Positions 9,063-21,290 of a stretch of DNA of 64,000 nucleotides are shown piece after piece; the first letter of the stretch is position 1, and each line of letters opens with the position of its first letter. Origin of the DNA: Erpobdella octoculata (taxonomy: Eukaryota > Annelida > Clitellata > Hirudinida > Erpobdellidae); the NCBI GenBank assembly GCA_963978895.1, contig OZ022241.1:21424573-21488572 (forward strand), written 5' to 3'. Below the pieces are notes generated by a model. It was not told where the DNA came from, made no database searches, and saw only the letters and a program-made list of their open reading frames with translations. The position numbers and the translations under genes were made by a program.

Positions 9063-11370
9063 AAAGATGGTTTTAATTTGAATTTAAAACTTAGATTTTC
9101 TAATATTGTGGAAGCGGAGAGGTTTATTGCTGAAAGTTAGTATTTTGATTTTATTTTAGTAAAACGTCGTGATATGGTTTACCTAAGACCTAAGGTTGTT
9201 AGGCCTTTGTCTGAGATAGTTTAAAATTTCGTTGCTTAGTTTTTTCACAAAGCAATCAAAAAGTGTAGTGTTTTAGCTTTAAAGTCAAGTTTTATTTGGC
9301 TTTTGATGGGCTCAAAAAATTGTTTATTTCAAAGGTTCACCTTTACATTGATGCTTCTAAATCTAAAATTAACATAAGATGTTTATCTTCCTTCACAATG
9401 GTTGAACCAACCTTGATAATTTTTTAATCTTATCAAAATAAACTGTGCTTACCACTCATACGTTCTAATAATTGGCTGTATAATAAATTTCAACCACCAC
9501 CCATCCTTTATTTTCAATCTTGTGATTTATTTTTATTGTTTAATAGTTTATAAGCTAATCATGTCATGAATCAATACTAAACCTGTTTAATTGTGAATCC
9601 TCATATTTTAATTGAAATGATTTTTTGCTTCAAGATTCGTATGATCATGGTAAGGTCTAGAGTCTAGACTGACTCTAACTCTAAACAGAATTTGTATGTG
9701 ATGATGTTGTACTTGAACACTTTATTTAATGGTCCCCTGTAATCATGGAGGCATCCTCCCACAAAATGAATTGTACAGTTTATTGAGAGTCACATATGTC
9801 TGCATTACTACTGGACAAAACTGATGTTTTGAGTTGCAGCAAATTATATTTAATGTATGTATCAATTTAATGTATCAATTAAATAGCAGATAATGTTTAT
9901 TCATCTGAAGTTATGCAAGAAGGCAGTCCAATGAGTTGGTGAGAGGATTATATGGGATTGAACCCTAAATGACTATTGGCTTAATCATTATGTTCTGTAT
10001 AATAAAGTAGAAAGTTTTACAACTTTAATAGACAGAGATGGCTTAGGCTGGATGACTACGGACCTTAAAATCATCTTTTAACTATTAACTATTTGTAGCA
10101 CTAAGTTTTGTTTTGCAGCTGTGATAGACAAAAGTGGGAGCATGATCAGCATTGTCGGCCCTCCATCACAAACTGTTTGGCTCCTAGCAGTTGGTATGAT
10201 AATGCTATAAATTTTTTAAAAATTGTTATAGATTTAAAGGTAGTTTTCCTGTTTTCTTAGACTTGGTTCCTGAGACAATTCAAGAACTCAACAGGAAAAA
10301 CAAGAGAAGGATGAAAAATTCTTTGGACTTATAGACGTTAACAAAGAAATTTAAAATGGATGGAACAAATTTATTTAAATCAAAATAAACAAATTTAATT
10401 AAAAAGTTGTTGTGTTATTAAATCCTTTTTCGAGTTAGCTTTCAAATCTTTTTCCAGAGGGGTAAATGAGTGATCATCATTGGTGTTGCTCTCCTTGAAA
10501 TCAACTAAATCATCAGTCCAGGCAAAGGCTGTGTAAGCAACAAGCTGTCAAGACCATTGTGGAAGCAGTTCTTGGGCAGGCAACATCTAGGTACTTCAAC
10601 CTTCTAAACCTCCCTTAAGAAAAAAATAGTATTAGTCTACAAGTTTTAAAAATAAGGAATTTTCAACTATTGTAAATTACCTCAAATGTTGACTTCTTCA
10701 TTTGAAAATGGGATTTAAAATCTAAATCACACATAAGAAGAAATCTTCTGTGGCCTTGTTGCTCTGTAACTTTATCACCTACAAAATAATTCCACTGAAA
10801 GTACACAAAAGCTTTTATAACAATGATAATTAAATCTAGTATTTCTTGGAGGGCTGAATTCCAATTTTTGTAATTGATCATACACACATACAAATCAAAT
10901 TTTAAAGGAGACATTTTAATCTAGATTGGTCTATCACAGCTGCAAAATAAAACTTAGTGTTACAAGTATATTTGTATAAGATGATTTTAAAGTCCATAGT
11001 CATCAATCTAACATTAATCTAGATTAATCTAACATTTTAATATTTCAAGATTATTCTGTACACTGCAGAGCTGTATTAACTCGAATTCAGCACCAATAAA
11101 CTAATAAAGCGTCTCAAATAAAAATTAAGCTATATCCTAGCTAGCCTTTGTCATCTCCCGACTCAGAGTCATAAAAAAAAGGGTTTTATACATTCAGTAG
11201 CAATTATTAAATTGGAATTCGAAAGATCGGCAAAAAATTTTTATTGGATCCATTTTGTTTACACCCGCCTGACTCATCAGCCGTTGTTAAATATAACGCA
11301 CATCCAATCAATCCTTGCATCCATCCCATAAATCTCGGATGCAGCGCTGTATATATTAAACAACGCACCC
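9063..11370 (+). mobile_element. 2.5-kb element E, copy 1 (5'-truncated); left arm of a giant palindrome
   Basis: Collinear with 29500-34252 and inverted relative to 11396-13700. It lacks the first 220 or so bases of the element and begins at aaagatggttttaatttg. The right end is ...caacgcaccc, the inverse of the gggtgcgttgttaaat start of copy 2, 25 bp away. Internally an exact word (cagctgtgatagac) lies at about 10120 and inverted at about 10935, so the element itself has foldback structure. No recognised protein. Confidence 0.75.
10663..10914 (-). CDS. Unrecognised open frame carried by element E
   Basis: 83 codons beginning MSPLKFDLYVCMINYKNWNS. A related frame is present in copy 3 at 32728-33071 (with one frame change) and at 11860-12115 in copy 2. 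The last codons run into a GT-AG-like donor (gaggtaatttac) and the region upstream has a pyrimidine tract ending in ttgcag before cagctgtgatagac. It could be an exon of an unidentified transposase or simply open by chance. I recognise no domain. Confidence 0.2.
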   Translation of the reverse strand: MSPLKFDLYVCMINYKNWNSALQEILDLIIIVIKAFVYFQWNYFVGDKVTEQQGHRRFLLMCDLDFKSHFQMKKSTFEVIYNS

Positions 11371-11395
11371 TCAGTGTGATATAGCCAACCACAAA
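11371..11395. other. 25-bp centre of the giant palindrome
   Basis: Unpaired spacer between ...caacgcaccc (copy 1 end) and gggtgcgttg... (copy 2 start). The two arms extend outward for about 2.3 kb each. Confidence 0.8.
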
Positions 11396-13919
11396 GGGTG
11401 CGTTGTTAAATATATACAGCGCTGCATCCGAGATTTATGGAATGGATGCAAGGATTGATTGGATGTGCGTTGTATTTAACAACGGCTGATGAGTCAGGCG
11501 GGTGTAAACAAAATGGATCCAATAAAAATTTTTTGCCGATCTTTCGTATTCCAATTTAATAATTGCTACTGAATGTAAAAAACACTTTTTTATGACTCTG
11601 AGTCGGAAGATGACAAAGGTTAGCTAGGATATAGCTTAATTGTTATTTGAGACGCTTTATTAGTTTATTGGTGCTGAATTAGAGTTAATACAGCTCTGCA
11701 GTGTACAGAGATATACAGTACAGAATAATCTTGAAGTATTAAAATGTTAGATTAATCTAGATTAATGTTAGATTGATGACTATGGACTTTAAAATCATCT
11801 TATACAAATATATTTGTAACACTAAGTTTTATTTTGCAGCTGTGATAGACCAATCTAGATTAATGTCTCCTTTAAAATTTGATTTGTATGTGTGTATGAT
11901 CAATTACAAAAATTGGAATTCAGCCCTCTAAGAAATACTAGATTTAATTAACATTGTTATAAAAGCTTTTGTGTACTTTCAGTGCAATTATTTTGTACGT
12001 GATAAAGTTACAGAGCAACAAGGCCACAGAAGATTTCTTCTTATGTGTGATTTAGATTTTAAATCCCATTTTCAAATGAAGAAGTCAACATTTGAGGTAA
12101 TTTACAATAGTTGAAAATCTCTTATTTTTAAAACTTGTAGACTAATACTATTTTTTTCTTAAGGGAGGTTTAGAAGGTTGAAGTACCTAGATGTTGCCTG
12201 CCCAAGAACTGCTTCCACAATGGTCTTGACAGCTTGTTGCTTACACAACCTTTGCCTGGACTGATGATTTAGTTGATTTCAAGGAGAGCAACACCAATGA
12301 TGATCACTCATTTACCCCTCTGGAAAAAGATTTGAAAGCTAAGTCAAAAAAAGGATTTAATAACACAACAACTTTTTAATTAAATTTGTTTATTTTTATT
12401 TAAATAAATTTGTTCCATCAATTTTAAATTTCTTTGTTAACGTCTATAAGTCCAAAGAATTTTTCATCCTTCTCTTGTTTTTTCTGTTGAGTTCTTGAAT
12501 TGTCTCAGGAACCAAGTCTAAGAAAAGAGTAAAACTACCTTTAAATCTATAACAATTTTTAAATTTTTTTTAGCAATATCATACCAACTGCTAGGAGCCA
12601 AACAGTTTGTGATGGAGGGCCGACAATGCTGATCATGCTCCCACTTTTGTCTATCACAGCTGCAAAACAAAACTTAGTGCTACAAATAGTTAATAGTTAA
12701 AAGATGATTTTAAGGTCCATAGTCATCCAGCCTAAGCCATCTCTGTCTATTAAAGTTGCAAAACTTTCTACTTTATTATACAGAACATAATGATTAAGCC
12801 AATAGTCATTCAGGGTTCAATCCCATATAATCCCCTCACCAACTCATTGGACTGCCTTCTTGCATAACTTCAGATGAATAAACATTATCTGCTATTTAAT
12901 TGATACATACATTAAATATAATTTGCTGCAACTCAAAACATCGGTTTTGTCCAGTAGTAATGCAGACATATGTGACTCTCAATAAACTGTACAATTCATT
13001 TTGTGGGAGGATGCCTCCATGATTACAGGGGACCATTAAATAAAGTGTTCAAGTACAACATCATCACATACAAATTCTGTTTAGAGTCAGTCTAGACTCT
13101 AGACCTTACCATGATCATACGAATCTTGAAACAAAAAATCATTTCAATTAAAATATGAGGCTTCACAATTAAACAGGTTTAGTATTGATTCATGACATGA
13201 TTAGCTTATAAACTATTAAACAATAAAAATAAATCACAAGATTGCAAATAAAGGATGGGTGGTGGTTGAAATTTATTATACAGCCAATTATTAGAACATA
13301 TGAGTGGTAAGCACAGTTTATTTTGATAAGAGTAAAAAATTATCAAGGCTGGTTCAACCATTGTGAAGGAAGATACACATCTTATGTTAATTTTAGAAGC
13401 ATCAATGTAAAATTGTAAAGGTGAACCTTTGAAATGAGCAATTTTTTGAGCCCATTAAAAGCCAAATAAAACTTGACTTTAAAGCTAAAACACTATACTT
13501 TATTGATTGCTTTGTGAAAAAACTAAGCAACGAAATTTTAAACTATCTCAGACAAAGGCCCAACATTGCCTAACAACCTAGGTAAACCATATCACGACGT
13601 TTTACTAAAATAAAATCAAAATACTAACTTTCAGCAATAAGCCTTTCCGCTTCCACAATATTAGAAAATCTAAGTTTTAAATTTAAATTAAAACCATCCT
13701 TTCGAATTAAGAAAGTCTCGTCTGCAGTGGTATGGAGGTGGCCATTTTACTTTTTATCAATCAATCCGCCCTCGAGCAGGATTTATCGAATGCACATCCG
13801 ATGACTAAGGGATATAATTAACAACGCGCGACACTTCAACCCCGGATATAATTAACAACGCTTTTTCGCTCATCGGATATATCCGATTAGCATATCCGAT
13901 GAACTTAACAATGCACCCA
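11396..13919 (-). mobile_element. 2.5-kb element E, copy 2 (full length); right arm of the palindrome
   Basis: Begins gggtgcgttgttaaat and ends aacttaacaatgcaccc, giving short imperfect terminal inverted repeats. The inner sequence is the inverse of 9063-11370 with few differences. At the far end it retains a subterminal block (13700-13919) with several catcggatat/atccgatgag words, also present at 29281-29510. No clear target duplication is visible on either side. Confidence 0.75.
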
Positions 13920-14273
13920 TTGTATTGGACGTGTCAGATTTGATCGGGACGTGTCAACTCACGTTTGTCGGCCCATATTCATGACGCGCGCTTACGCATG
14001 GACGTCTATATAATAGTATCTGGACAGTCAGCCAATAATAGCCTTGTACCCAGTTGGTCCCATGACTGCGCAATGCTTCATATACGCATTATAAGGTTGA
14101 TTTATAGCTAAATCATGTGGAGTGAAAAACACAACGCTGTTTTGAGATAAAACAAATATATTTTACTTAACCAAAATCCATAAAAAGTAAAAATCATAAA
14201 AAAATAAAGAAAAAGTAAACTTAAGAATTTAAAATTATAACAATTATAGTTATTAGTAGTAAAGTCAAAGTTA
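13920..14273. repeat. Gene-free flank shared with 27420-27575
   Basis: About 13985-14110 (gacgtctatataatagtatc, acccagttggtccca) recurs inverted at 27420-27520. This suggests a shared terminus of another element next to the THAP gene. Nothing else is recognised; 14150-14270 is A-rich. Confidence 0.5.
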
Positions 14274-15545
14274 TTAGAAAATTTTCAATATTTTAACATT
14301 GTGATAATTAAAACAGTAAAAATTGTATGTTTCCAGTTCTGAGTTAAGATTCAAAGGTGTGCAATCAATTATTTTGCAGAAAAGCACTCTGTGACTCGAT
14401 GACGATAGAAATAATTTTGCCAGTTCTGGTGATGCCTTGATTTCTTTAAAAACTTTCCAGCAATGTACGCATAAAATTAAAGCGTACTCTGATGGTCGTG
14501 TCAAATCTTCCTGCTGCTGCTATCAAGGATCTGTTTTACAGAAATTAAATAGCAAGCACCAAATTATCGAGCCCATACATTTCATCAAGACATTTTATGA
14601 TCTTTTTCAAAATGCTGGTCAATGGAATAGTTACACAACTCGATTCTCTTAAAGTGTTATAAGCTGCTGGACTTTCTGCATGAATCGTATATATGACATG
14701 ATTGTGAGCCTTGGTGAGTAATGACAATGAAACTTGCTTTTTGTAAGCAGTTTGGCTTGTTCTAAAACAAATTCAAGTTTGCGTTGTTTTTCACTTTCTG
14801 GACTGCATTCTGTTAAGATGTTTATTCTTTCTTTTAAAATGTTAACAGCCATTTTTGTGAATGACGGACAGGTTATAGTTTTTAAATTTTCTGACCAAGT
14901 CTTCATTCGAGCTGCCAAATTAATAAGCTGAGACGTTGTCGTAACTAATCTGTTTGTTAAAAAATCTTTGAGTGTGTCGGCTGGAACATTTACATTAACC
15001 ACACTGACAACCGTTGACAGATTTTCTGCCACCGAGATGCAAACAGCCACTTTAACTTTACCAGCTTCTACTTTGAAAAAATAAATTAACAAAATGCCAT
15101 CAATTGTGGTAATAGTGAAGTTTGTTGGCAAAGTCATTTCATTCTTCAACCGTTCTGCCAAAACGTTAGGTGTTTGATTTGCTAAACAATCACTTTTGAA
15201 AAAATTCTTCTCCATCTCAACATTTTTTTTTATTTCGTACTCGTGGCGAATTGAAACTGTAGCACAAACAGTAGATCTTGACGGTACTCTACAAGTTGAG
15301 CAGTATTTTGGAGCACCGGGAAAAATACTAGGTACTGCACCTTTTTTCAGTCGACGTTGAAAAAGCTGTCCGGACTCTAATTTTAGTTTTTTCCTTCTTT
15401 GATGACGATGCTGATTTGTATCGACACAACTGGATTCAAAGTCTACTTCATTGAAAAAAATTGAGCAAATTTTTGAACTGGCAGTTGGTTTCCAGTCTTT
15501 TCGAGGATTTGCTTTAATTATATTTCTGTAGAAGTATATTGTCAT
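14274..15545 (-). pseudogene. Decayed THAP-domain gene
   Basis: From 15545 leftward, NPRKDWKPTASSKICSIFF followed by GAVPSIFPGAP matches the second half of a THAP domain (W, P, Cys and the AVPxIF box). The zinc-binding His that follows the Cys is replaced by Phe, and the first half with the Cys pair is missing. The remaining 200 residues contain a possible helical segment (ILKERINILTECSPESEKQ) but no catalytic motif I can place. After 14649 the frame breaks; fragments continue at 14545-14727 and 14274-14504. THAP domains at the start of P-type transposases make a transposase origin likely but unproven. Confidence 0.6.
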
Positions 15546-15649
15546 TTATAGGAACGCTATGCATTGTTGGTTTATTTTCGCCCGCCGGCGCCGATAGTCC
15601 CGGACATATATATAGAATAGATATATCGGCCCGCCTGTTGTTTAGGAAG

Positions 15650-15995
15650 GCTTTTAGCGAGGTCGTTGCTATTGCCCCGCGGTTTGCCGTGGAAATAATC
15701 GGTAAAATTGCTACTGAGCCGGCGGCAGTACCGCCGGTGAAATTGCTACTGAGCCGGCATTCTCGCCGGTGAAATAATAGGTAAAATTGCTACTGAGCCG
15801 GCATTCTCGCCGGTGAAATAATAGGTAAAATTGCTACTGAGCCGGCAGTACCGCCGGTGAAAAAATCGGTAAAATTGCTAATGTGCCGGCAGTACCGCCG
15901 TGCCGCCGTGGCAATAATCGGTAAAATTGCTACTGAGCCGGCAGTACCGCCGTGCCGCCGTGGCAATAATCGGTAAAATTGCTATTGTGCCGGCA
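15650..15995. repeat. GCCGGC minisatellite, units of about 44-60 bp
   Basis: Seven or so units, each with ggtaaaattgctactgagcc then a gccggc core (cagtaccgccggtgaa or cattctcgccggtgaa) and aataatcggt. Unit length varies by duplication of the ccgccgt part. Related single units occur at 1534-1760 and 22075-22180. Downstream, 16000-16740 shows nothing I recognise apart from two copies of a gaccacggcggttttttt word. Confidence 0.8.
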
Positions 15996-17218
15996 TGAAA
16001 TGTATGTTGGCGGTCATTTTTGTAATAATTTTTTTTCTGATTATTTTGCAGGACCACGGCGGTTTTTTTAAAAAAAATAATTTTTTATGAATAATTTGCA
16101 GAACCACGCCGGTTTTTTTTATAATTATTTTCTAATGAATATTTTTTAGGACAACCAAAATCAGCTACTAGTACTAGAATAACTTATGAGAACAGGCTTC
16201 TCAAATAGAGAGATGTTAAGAAGTTAGAGATAGAGTGGTATGCAAAAAAATAAAGGTGAACCAACTACGCCACTTGCTAGGAAAATAGAAGCTTTAGTGA
16301 GCTTGCGACGACGCTTCTGGAATAGTATAAGCATAGATATATGAGTATAAGTTTTTTTGCGTCATAAATTAGCGCCTGCAAATATCTGTTTGCCCTTCCC
16401 CGTTACGCTTTCGGGCTTGAAAAAACTGCTTTGGTGATTTCGTCGCTGTCATCGTGACGTAACTGTACATCGACCAGTCATTATGGTGTGCACGTGCTAC
16501 AGGTTTAGACAATTTTTTTTCATTATAGTGTAAATAAATTTAACAAGAATAAAGAAATTACAACTAATTGCATAAGAACACTTTTTATTACTAGTCTGGC
16601 ACAAAACCAGTTGATATGAAACAAGTAAAGAAAAAAACGAGTTTTTCAAAAGAAACTTTTATTTCAAGTAAACTTGATTTGCAAATCCAAAAGACAAACA
16701 GAAAAGTTTGTAACAACAACAACAACAACAATAATAATAATAATCTATATATATAAAAGGAAGTCGGGTTTTGTGTTACAACACTTATAACTCAAGAACG
16801 GCTGAACCGATTTTAGAGATTTTTGATTTATTGAATTTCTCTCAGCTCCTATTAACAGAATAACTAAAAAAAATTGACATTGAACCATATATATATATAT
16901 ATAAAAGGCACTTCGTTGGACTATGAGGTAAGGAACTGCAATAACCATAGATCTATTAAGCACGAAATATTTTATGGTGAATATTTGGCTCCTAAAAGAA
17001 TTTTCAGTCTAAAGGAAAAAATGTTTTATAACTTATTTAAAAATTTCATTTTCTGTTCAACTAATTTTCTATGCTATTGTTTTATATCGATCGTTCTTTT
17101 CATATCGCCGTTTTTCGAGTCTTTTTCTTCCACGTTCCACGTTTGGATATTGTTACTCTGATTCTAAGAAGGTGAGTTATTTATTTATTTGTTTTTCATA
17201 AAATTGTTTGTTGTTTAA

Positions 17219-17336
17219 CGCCTTCGTTTCATTCCGCGTGATTGCATATATCAATATTGCTATACTTTCGCCATTAGCCTTCGTTTCATTCCGCGTGATT
17301 GCATATATCATTATCGCTATACTTTCTCCATTAGTC
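17219..17336. repeat. 58-bp direct duplication
   Basis: Two adjacent copies of a unit beginning gccttcgtttcattccgcgt and ending tatactttcgccatta, with a handful of differences, in the 5' part of the Helitron. Confidence 0.85.
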
Positions 17337-17437
17337 GTTTATTCATTTATCAATTTTTATGATATTCTTTATATATATAGATATCGCTTTTTCAAACTTA
17401 TTATTATTCAATTTTTTATACCATTGAATGTTTCAGT

Positions 17438-17556
17438 ATGCCTCCTAATAAAAAGATTGATCTTAGAAGTAGGACTTCAAAAGCTAAAGATATGGCTGAT
17501 TCAAGGTTAAATGAATCTCTTGATGAAAGACAGATTAGGTTGGACATTTTTAGCAA
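17438..17556 (+). pseudogene. Start of a Helitron-type protein (fragment)
   Basis: ATG followed by PPNKKIDLRSRTSKAKDMAD and then LNESLDERQIRLD, a basic, charged start like those of animal Helitron replicases. A tttcag pyrimidine tract just before the ATG could be an intron acceptor. The frame ends when the sequence passes into the block shared with 25610 onward, so only about 40 residues survive. Confidence 0.45.
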
Positions 17557-17574
17557 CTTATCTTTTAAATCTAG

Positions 17575-19085
17575 ATAACTTTGGTTTTCAGGACTAATCA
17601 ATAAATTGCAGGTGGAATTTCTTCTATTAGAGTTTAGAGATATTTTGTGCTTCACAAAAAAAGTTCCATACTTAACAAATTAAAATTAAATCAAATTAGA
17701 AATTCATTGTTCATATCTCCCATTCAAAAGTAAGTGGCAAAGCTTTGGTAATTTGTTTTTAGTTTTTAAAATCATGATTTACTGGGTATCTTTCAATTTG
17801 TTTCGTTTGTTGCATTGCACGTGTTTAATTATGTTATATTATTATTAATTATTATAAGATTATCATTATGCTCTAACATTTTGTGTTTTGCAAAAAGGAG
17901 TTGCAGATTGGAAAAATAAATTTAAATTCATTGTTCATATTTATCGTTCAAGGCTTCTGACTTCAATTGTTCCTTATCTAATATTGTTCATCATGGTTTC
18001 CTAAACTGACGAGCTTGCTATCAGCCTATCGGTAAATGAGAATTTTTTTTGGGCAGGTATGTTTTTTTTTATGTGATGGCATTACAACCATTATTATTCA
18101 CAAGTAGTTATGACTATAAGATTATGAATTAATTTATCGGTCTTATTTTATTTTTTACTTTTCAGAGGAAATTAGAAAATTACATTTTAAAGAAAATCTT
18201 ACATGCAACATCAATTTATTGTAAAAGTTTCACTGATATATGAGGTGCATGAAATTTGAAAGAAATGAAAGCAAGTGCAGTATTTTTGTGTTTCAACAAA
18301 ATCATGAACAAAGTTCTCAAGCCAGCCTATCAATCTGCTGCTGTTTTGTTCAATTTATAATTGCATCATTTGCTAAATAAAAGTGGTACTCTTCGATTGT
18401 TCCAAATTGATGATCTCAGAAAACTCTCGGAAAATTCATTAAGTTAATACTTTGAAGGTTTTTAATATTATTATTACATGTTTTATTTCAATCTGTGTTT
18501 TATATCACATTTTTCAAAGCCACGGGTCAACATTTATTAACATGCCACATGTAGCGTTCTGTAGACATGACACTTAAAAGCTAAGAACATCTAAAAAAAT
18601 ATAACCTGTTGAGATATATGAGCGGATTTTAACATTATTGCAGCCGTTAACTAATAAATTCTTTTTTTTTCAGCTTTAGTCAATCATAATAAGCCTTTGC
18701 TGAAGATCACACTTGCAGAGTGGAACCAATACATTAAAGAACACTAATTAAAATTGAGGAAGTTCAGACGTAACTAAACGAGCAAACCTATTAACAAAGT
18801 GTTAACGAGAGAACATATCAATTTTGATGACTGCACAGCATTCCACTACAGCCCATCTAAGCCACATTGGGAAGGCTCTAAAATTTAATGGAGGAACGGA
18901 AGAGCGAAAAGAAGAGCAAGCTGGAGCGTAAAAGCAACCGGGATCGGGAAAAGTAAAAGAGACCGAGGCCGGAAAAGCGACCGTGAGCAGAAATGCGACC
19001 AGGAGTGAGAAAGCGACCTGGAACGGGAAAGCAAGCAGTTAAGGAAACGGGAGCCAGAGAGAAAACGATACAAAGCCTTTAAAAT
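17575..19085. repeat. 1.5-kb block shared with the Helitron at 25175-27251
   Basis: Matches 25610-27235 over its length with only scattered changes, apart from about 110 extra bases at 26585-26720 in the other copy. No protein is recognised. It ends in degenerate purine units (gggaaaagcgaccgtgagca and similar) and aaaatccccgggcaacgc, the Helitron 3' hairpin region. Confidence 0.8.
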
Positions 19086-19450
19086 CCCCGGGCAACGCAG
19101 TCGGCGTTTGTGTTACGTCACTTATAACTCAAGAACGGCTGAACCGATTTTAGAGATTTTTGATTTATTGGATTTCTCTCAGCTCCTATTAACAGAATAA
19201 CTAAAAAATTTGACATTGAATCATGGAGTGGCCCATGGGGACCGCAGTATGTACCCCGGTAGCTATACAGCCTTAACAGTGCGTCCTAGAAAAAAACTTC
19301 AAATGGCAAAGTTGTAGAGCACCCTCTATACTCTTTAAGGTGAGAAAGCGACCTGGAACGGGAAAGCAAGCAGTTAAGGAAACGGGAGCCAGAGAGAAAA
19401 CGATAAAAAGCCTTTAAAATCCCCGGGCAACGCAGTCGGGGTTTGTGTTA
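19081..19450. repeat. Two Helitron 3'-to-5' end fusions
   Basis: At about 19088 and again at about 19428 the Helitron 3' hairpin motif ccccgggcaacgc runs directly into 5' subterminal sequence (gtttgtgttacg, cttataactcaagaacggct). The usual CTAG end and TCTATATATATAAAA start are missing between them. This indicates head-to-tail chains of Helitron ends. Confidence 0.6.
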
Positions 19451-19663
19451 CGACACTTATAACTCAAGAACGGCTGAACCGATTTTAGAGATTTTTGATT
19501 TATTGAATTTCTCTCAGCTCCTATTAACAGAATAACTAAAAAAAAATTGACATTTTATATATATAGATATATATATATATATATATATAATCATTAAACT
19601 TTTAATAAAAAAACCAAAATAATTTCAAAAGCAAAACAACGTTTGCTGGGTCAGCTAGTAATA

Positions 19664-20932
19664 ATAATAAAACAAATCAAAACATTTTGTAACTGCCACG
19701 ACAGTGGGTGCCATAACAAAGCCCTGCAAGTTGGTTTTATTAATTTTCTGGCAAAAAAATGCACCCACTGCAGGAAGCAGTCACACATAATCGTGTCCCC
19801 TATGTTTGCATCTCTTCGACACGTTCTTCTACAGGTGTAGTTTGGATGCTCCTTCTTCGTTTTTTACTGTAAAAATTGAATACATTAAAAATTAGTTTTC
19901 TGTTGTATACTTGTAACACAATTTCAAAGTTATTTTAACTTACTCAATTCTAAAACTGTGGTCCACGCATCCACTGCAAACAGGCCTTTGAACAATGGAA
20001 GATGTTCAGACACTTCCGGCTGTTATGGCTGTGGAGACATCTATAAACGGACTCACGTTTTCAACGAGGCATCCCTCCTTCACCACCCTTCCAGCCTCCT
20101 CTTCACCGAGAATACACGAAAGAAACACTAATTAAAAAAACAAAAGTTAAAAACAAAAATTTCTTTACTCAAATTTTGAAACTTACGCTTTTTTTCATTC
20201 TTTTTCCAGCATAGCTGAAAATTTTCACGGCAGCTTCTTATAATGGTCCAAGCGGTGGGTTTTTCTGGGCCTTCTGGGACCACGAGCAACTTTCGGAAGC
20301 TCGAGTCCTGACAATTCTATCGATGGCTGGTTCGGTTGCTCAGTGTCAGCTTTATCCAACCGCCGCCGCTTGTTTACCGGCTAAACCGGCTGATCCACTA
20401 TTCCAAAAGCAAAATTATTTTAATAGCTTATAACAAAAAGTTACCTCATAACATGTAATTTTTACCTAGGGTGACTTGAACATTTTCCTTCTGACAATCC
20501 TGGAGAACACGATCATCACTTGAGCACAATTGATCAGACACGTTATCCACTGCTCCAAAAGCGAAATTATTTCAATAGCTTATAACAAAAAGTTACCTTA
20601 TAACATGTAATATTTACCTAGGTTGACTTGAACACCGTCACTTGAGGCCAACTGATCAACAGACAGGTCACCCACTGTTAGAAAAGCGAAATTATTTTAA
20701 TAGCTTATAACAAAAAGTTACCTTATAACATGTAATATTTACCTAGGTTTACTTGAAAATCTTTCTTTTGTTGAATACAATTTCGGAGAACACGAAATGT
20801 TGCCAGGTACTTCTCATACGTGGGGTTTAATAAATCCTGCATGGCGTTGGCCAGTGAACGAAACAAGAGGTGGGTCTCCATAAAAATCTCTTCCCGAGTC
20901 ATTGTTTTTCGCCTTTCTGTAATATTTTCCAT
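19664..20932 (-). pseudogene. Spliced gene fragment with duplicated exons, function unknown
   Basis: Exon 1 (20743-20932) begins MENITERRKTMTREEIFMET and ends in KKDFQVNL before a gtaaat donor. Exons 2 (20618-20674) and 3 (20466-20549) both end in the residues VQV(N/T)L, begin after an ag|tgg acceptor and keep the same phase. The three introns (66-74 bp) are nearly identical to one another. Exon 4 begins at 20397 with VDQP, has an in-frame TAG, then NKRRRLDKADTEQ and TAWTIIRSCRENFQLCW. Later exons toward 19664 carry CSGCVDH and C-x2-C pairs that could be a zinc finger, with further stops. I recognise no family. It lies between two Helitron 3' ends and may be a captured gene. Confidence 0.45.
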
Positions 20933-20996
20933 TGCATTGTCGGGACAAGGTGGATTTTCTTCTTCTTCCTGTTGAAAAAAACAATAATATTTTTAA

Positions 20997-21290
20997 GGGG
21001 CGCCAAAAATTAAGCAGGCATTTTAAAAATTTGCGACCGGAAGCGGGAAATCTACCGGAAGCGGGAGAGCAATCAGGAACGAGAAAGCGACCGGAAGCGG
21101 GAAATCAATTTTTATGGGGCGCCAAAAAATTAAGCAGGCATTTAAAAAATTTGCAAGCAGGAACGAGAAAGCGACAGGAAGCGGGAAATCGACCAGGAAA
21201 GCAGGGGTGGACATGTGTCCCGGGCGCTTTTTTTAATGGGCGCCAAAAAATTAAGGAGGCATTTTAAAAATTTGCAATCGGGAAAGCGAC
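20997..21290. repeat. 120-bp tandem repeat, three units
   Basis: Each unit starts ggggcgccaaaaattaag and continues caggcattttaaaaatttgc, followed by purine-rich gaaagcgaccggaagcggg sequence. Units begin at 20997, 21117 and 21238. Confidence 0.8.

Larger units (their letters stand above)
16744..19658 (+). mobile_element. Helitron-like element, composite
   Basis: The 5' end TCTATATATATAAAAGG sits after A at 16743 and the 3' end CTAG lies at 19655-19658 before T. Both flanks are (AAT)n, as expected for insertion between A and T of a microsatellite without target duplication. The interior has a fragment of a Helitron protein start (17438), a block shared with the Helitron at 25175-27251, and two internal fusions of Helitron 3' and 5' ends (about 19088 and 19428). 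No complete Rep/helicase gene is present. Confidence 0.75.

Noticed and set aside
18885..19073. Ser/Arg/Leu-rich 62-codon frame
   Set aside because: It is the complement of degenerate purine units at a Helitron 3' end.
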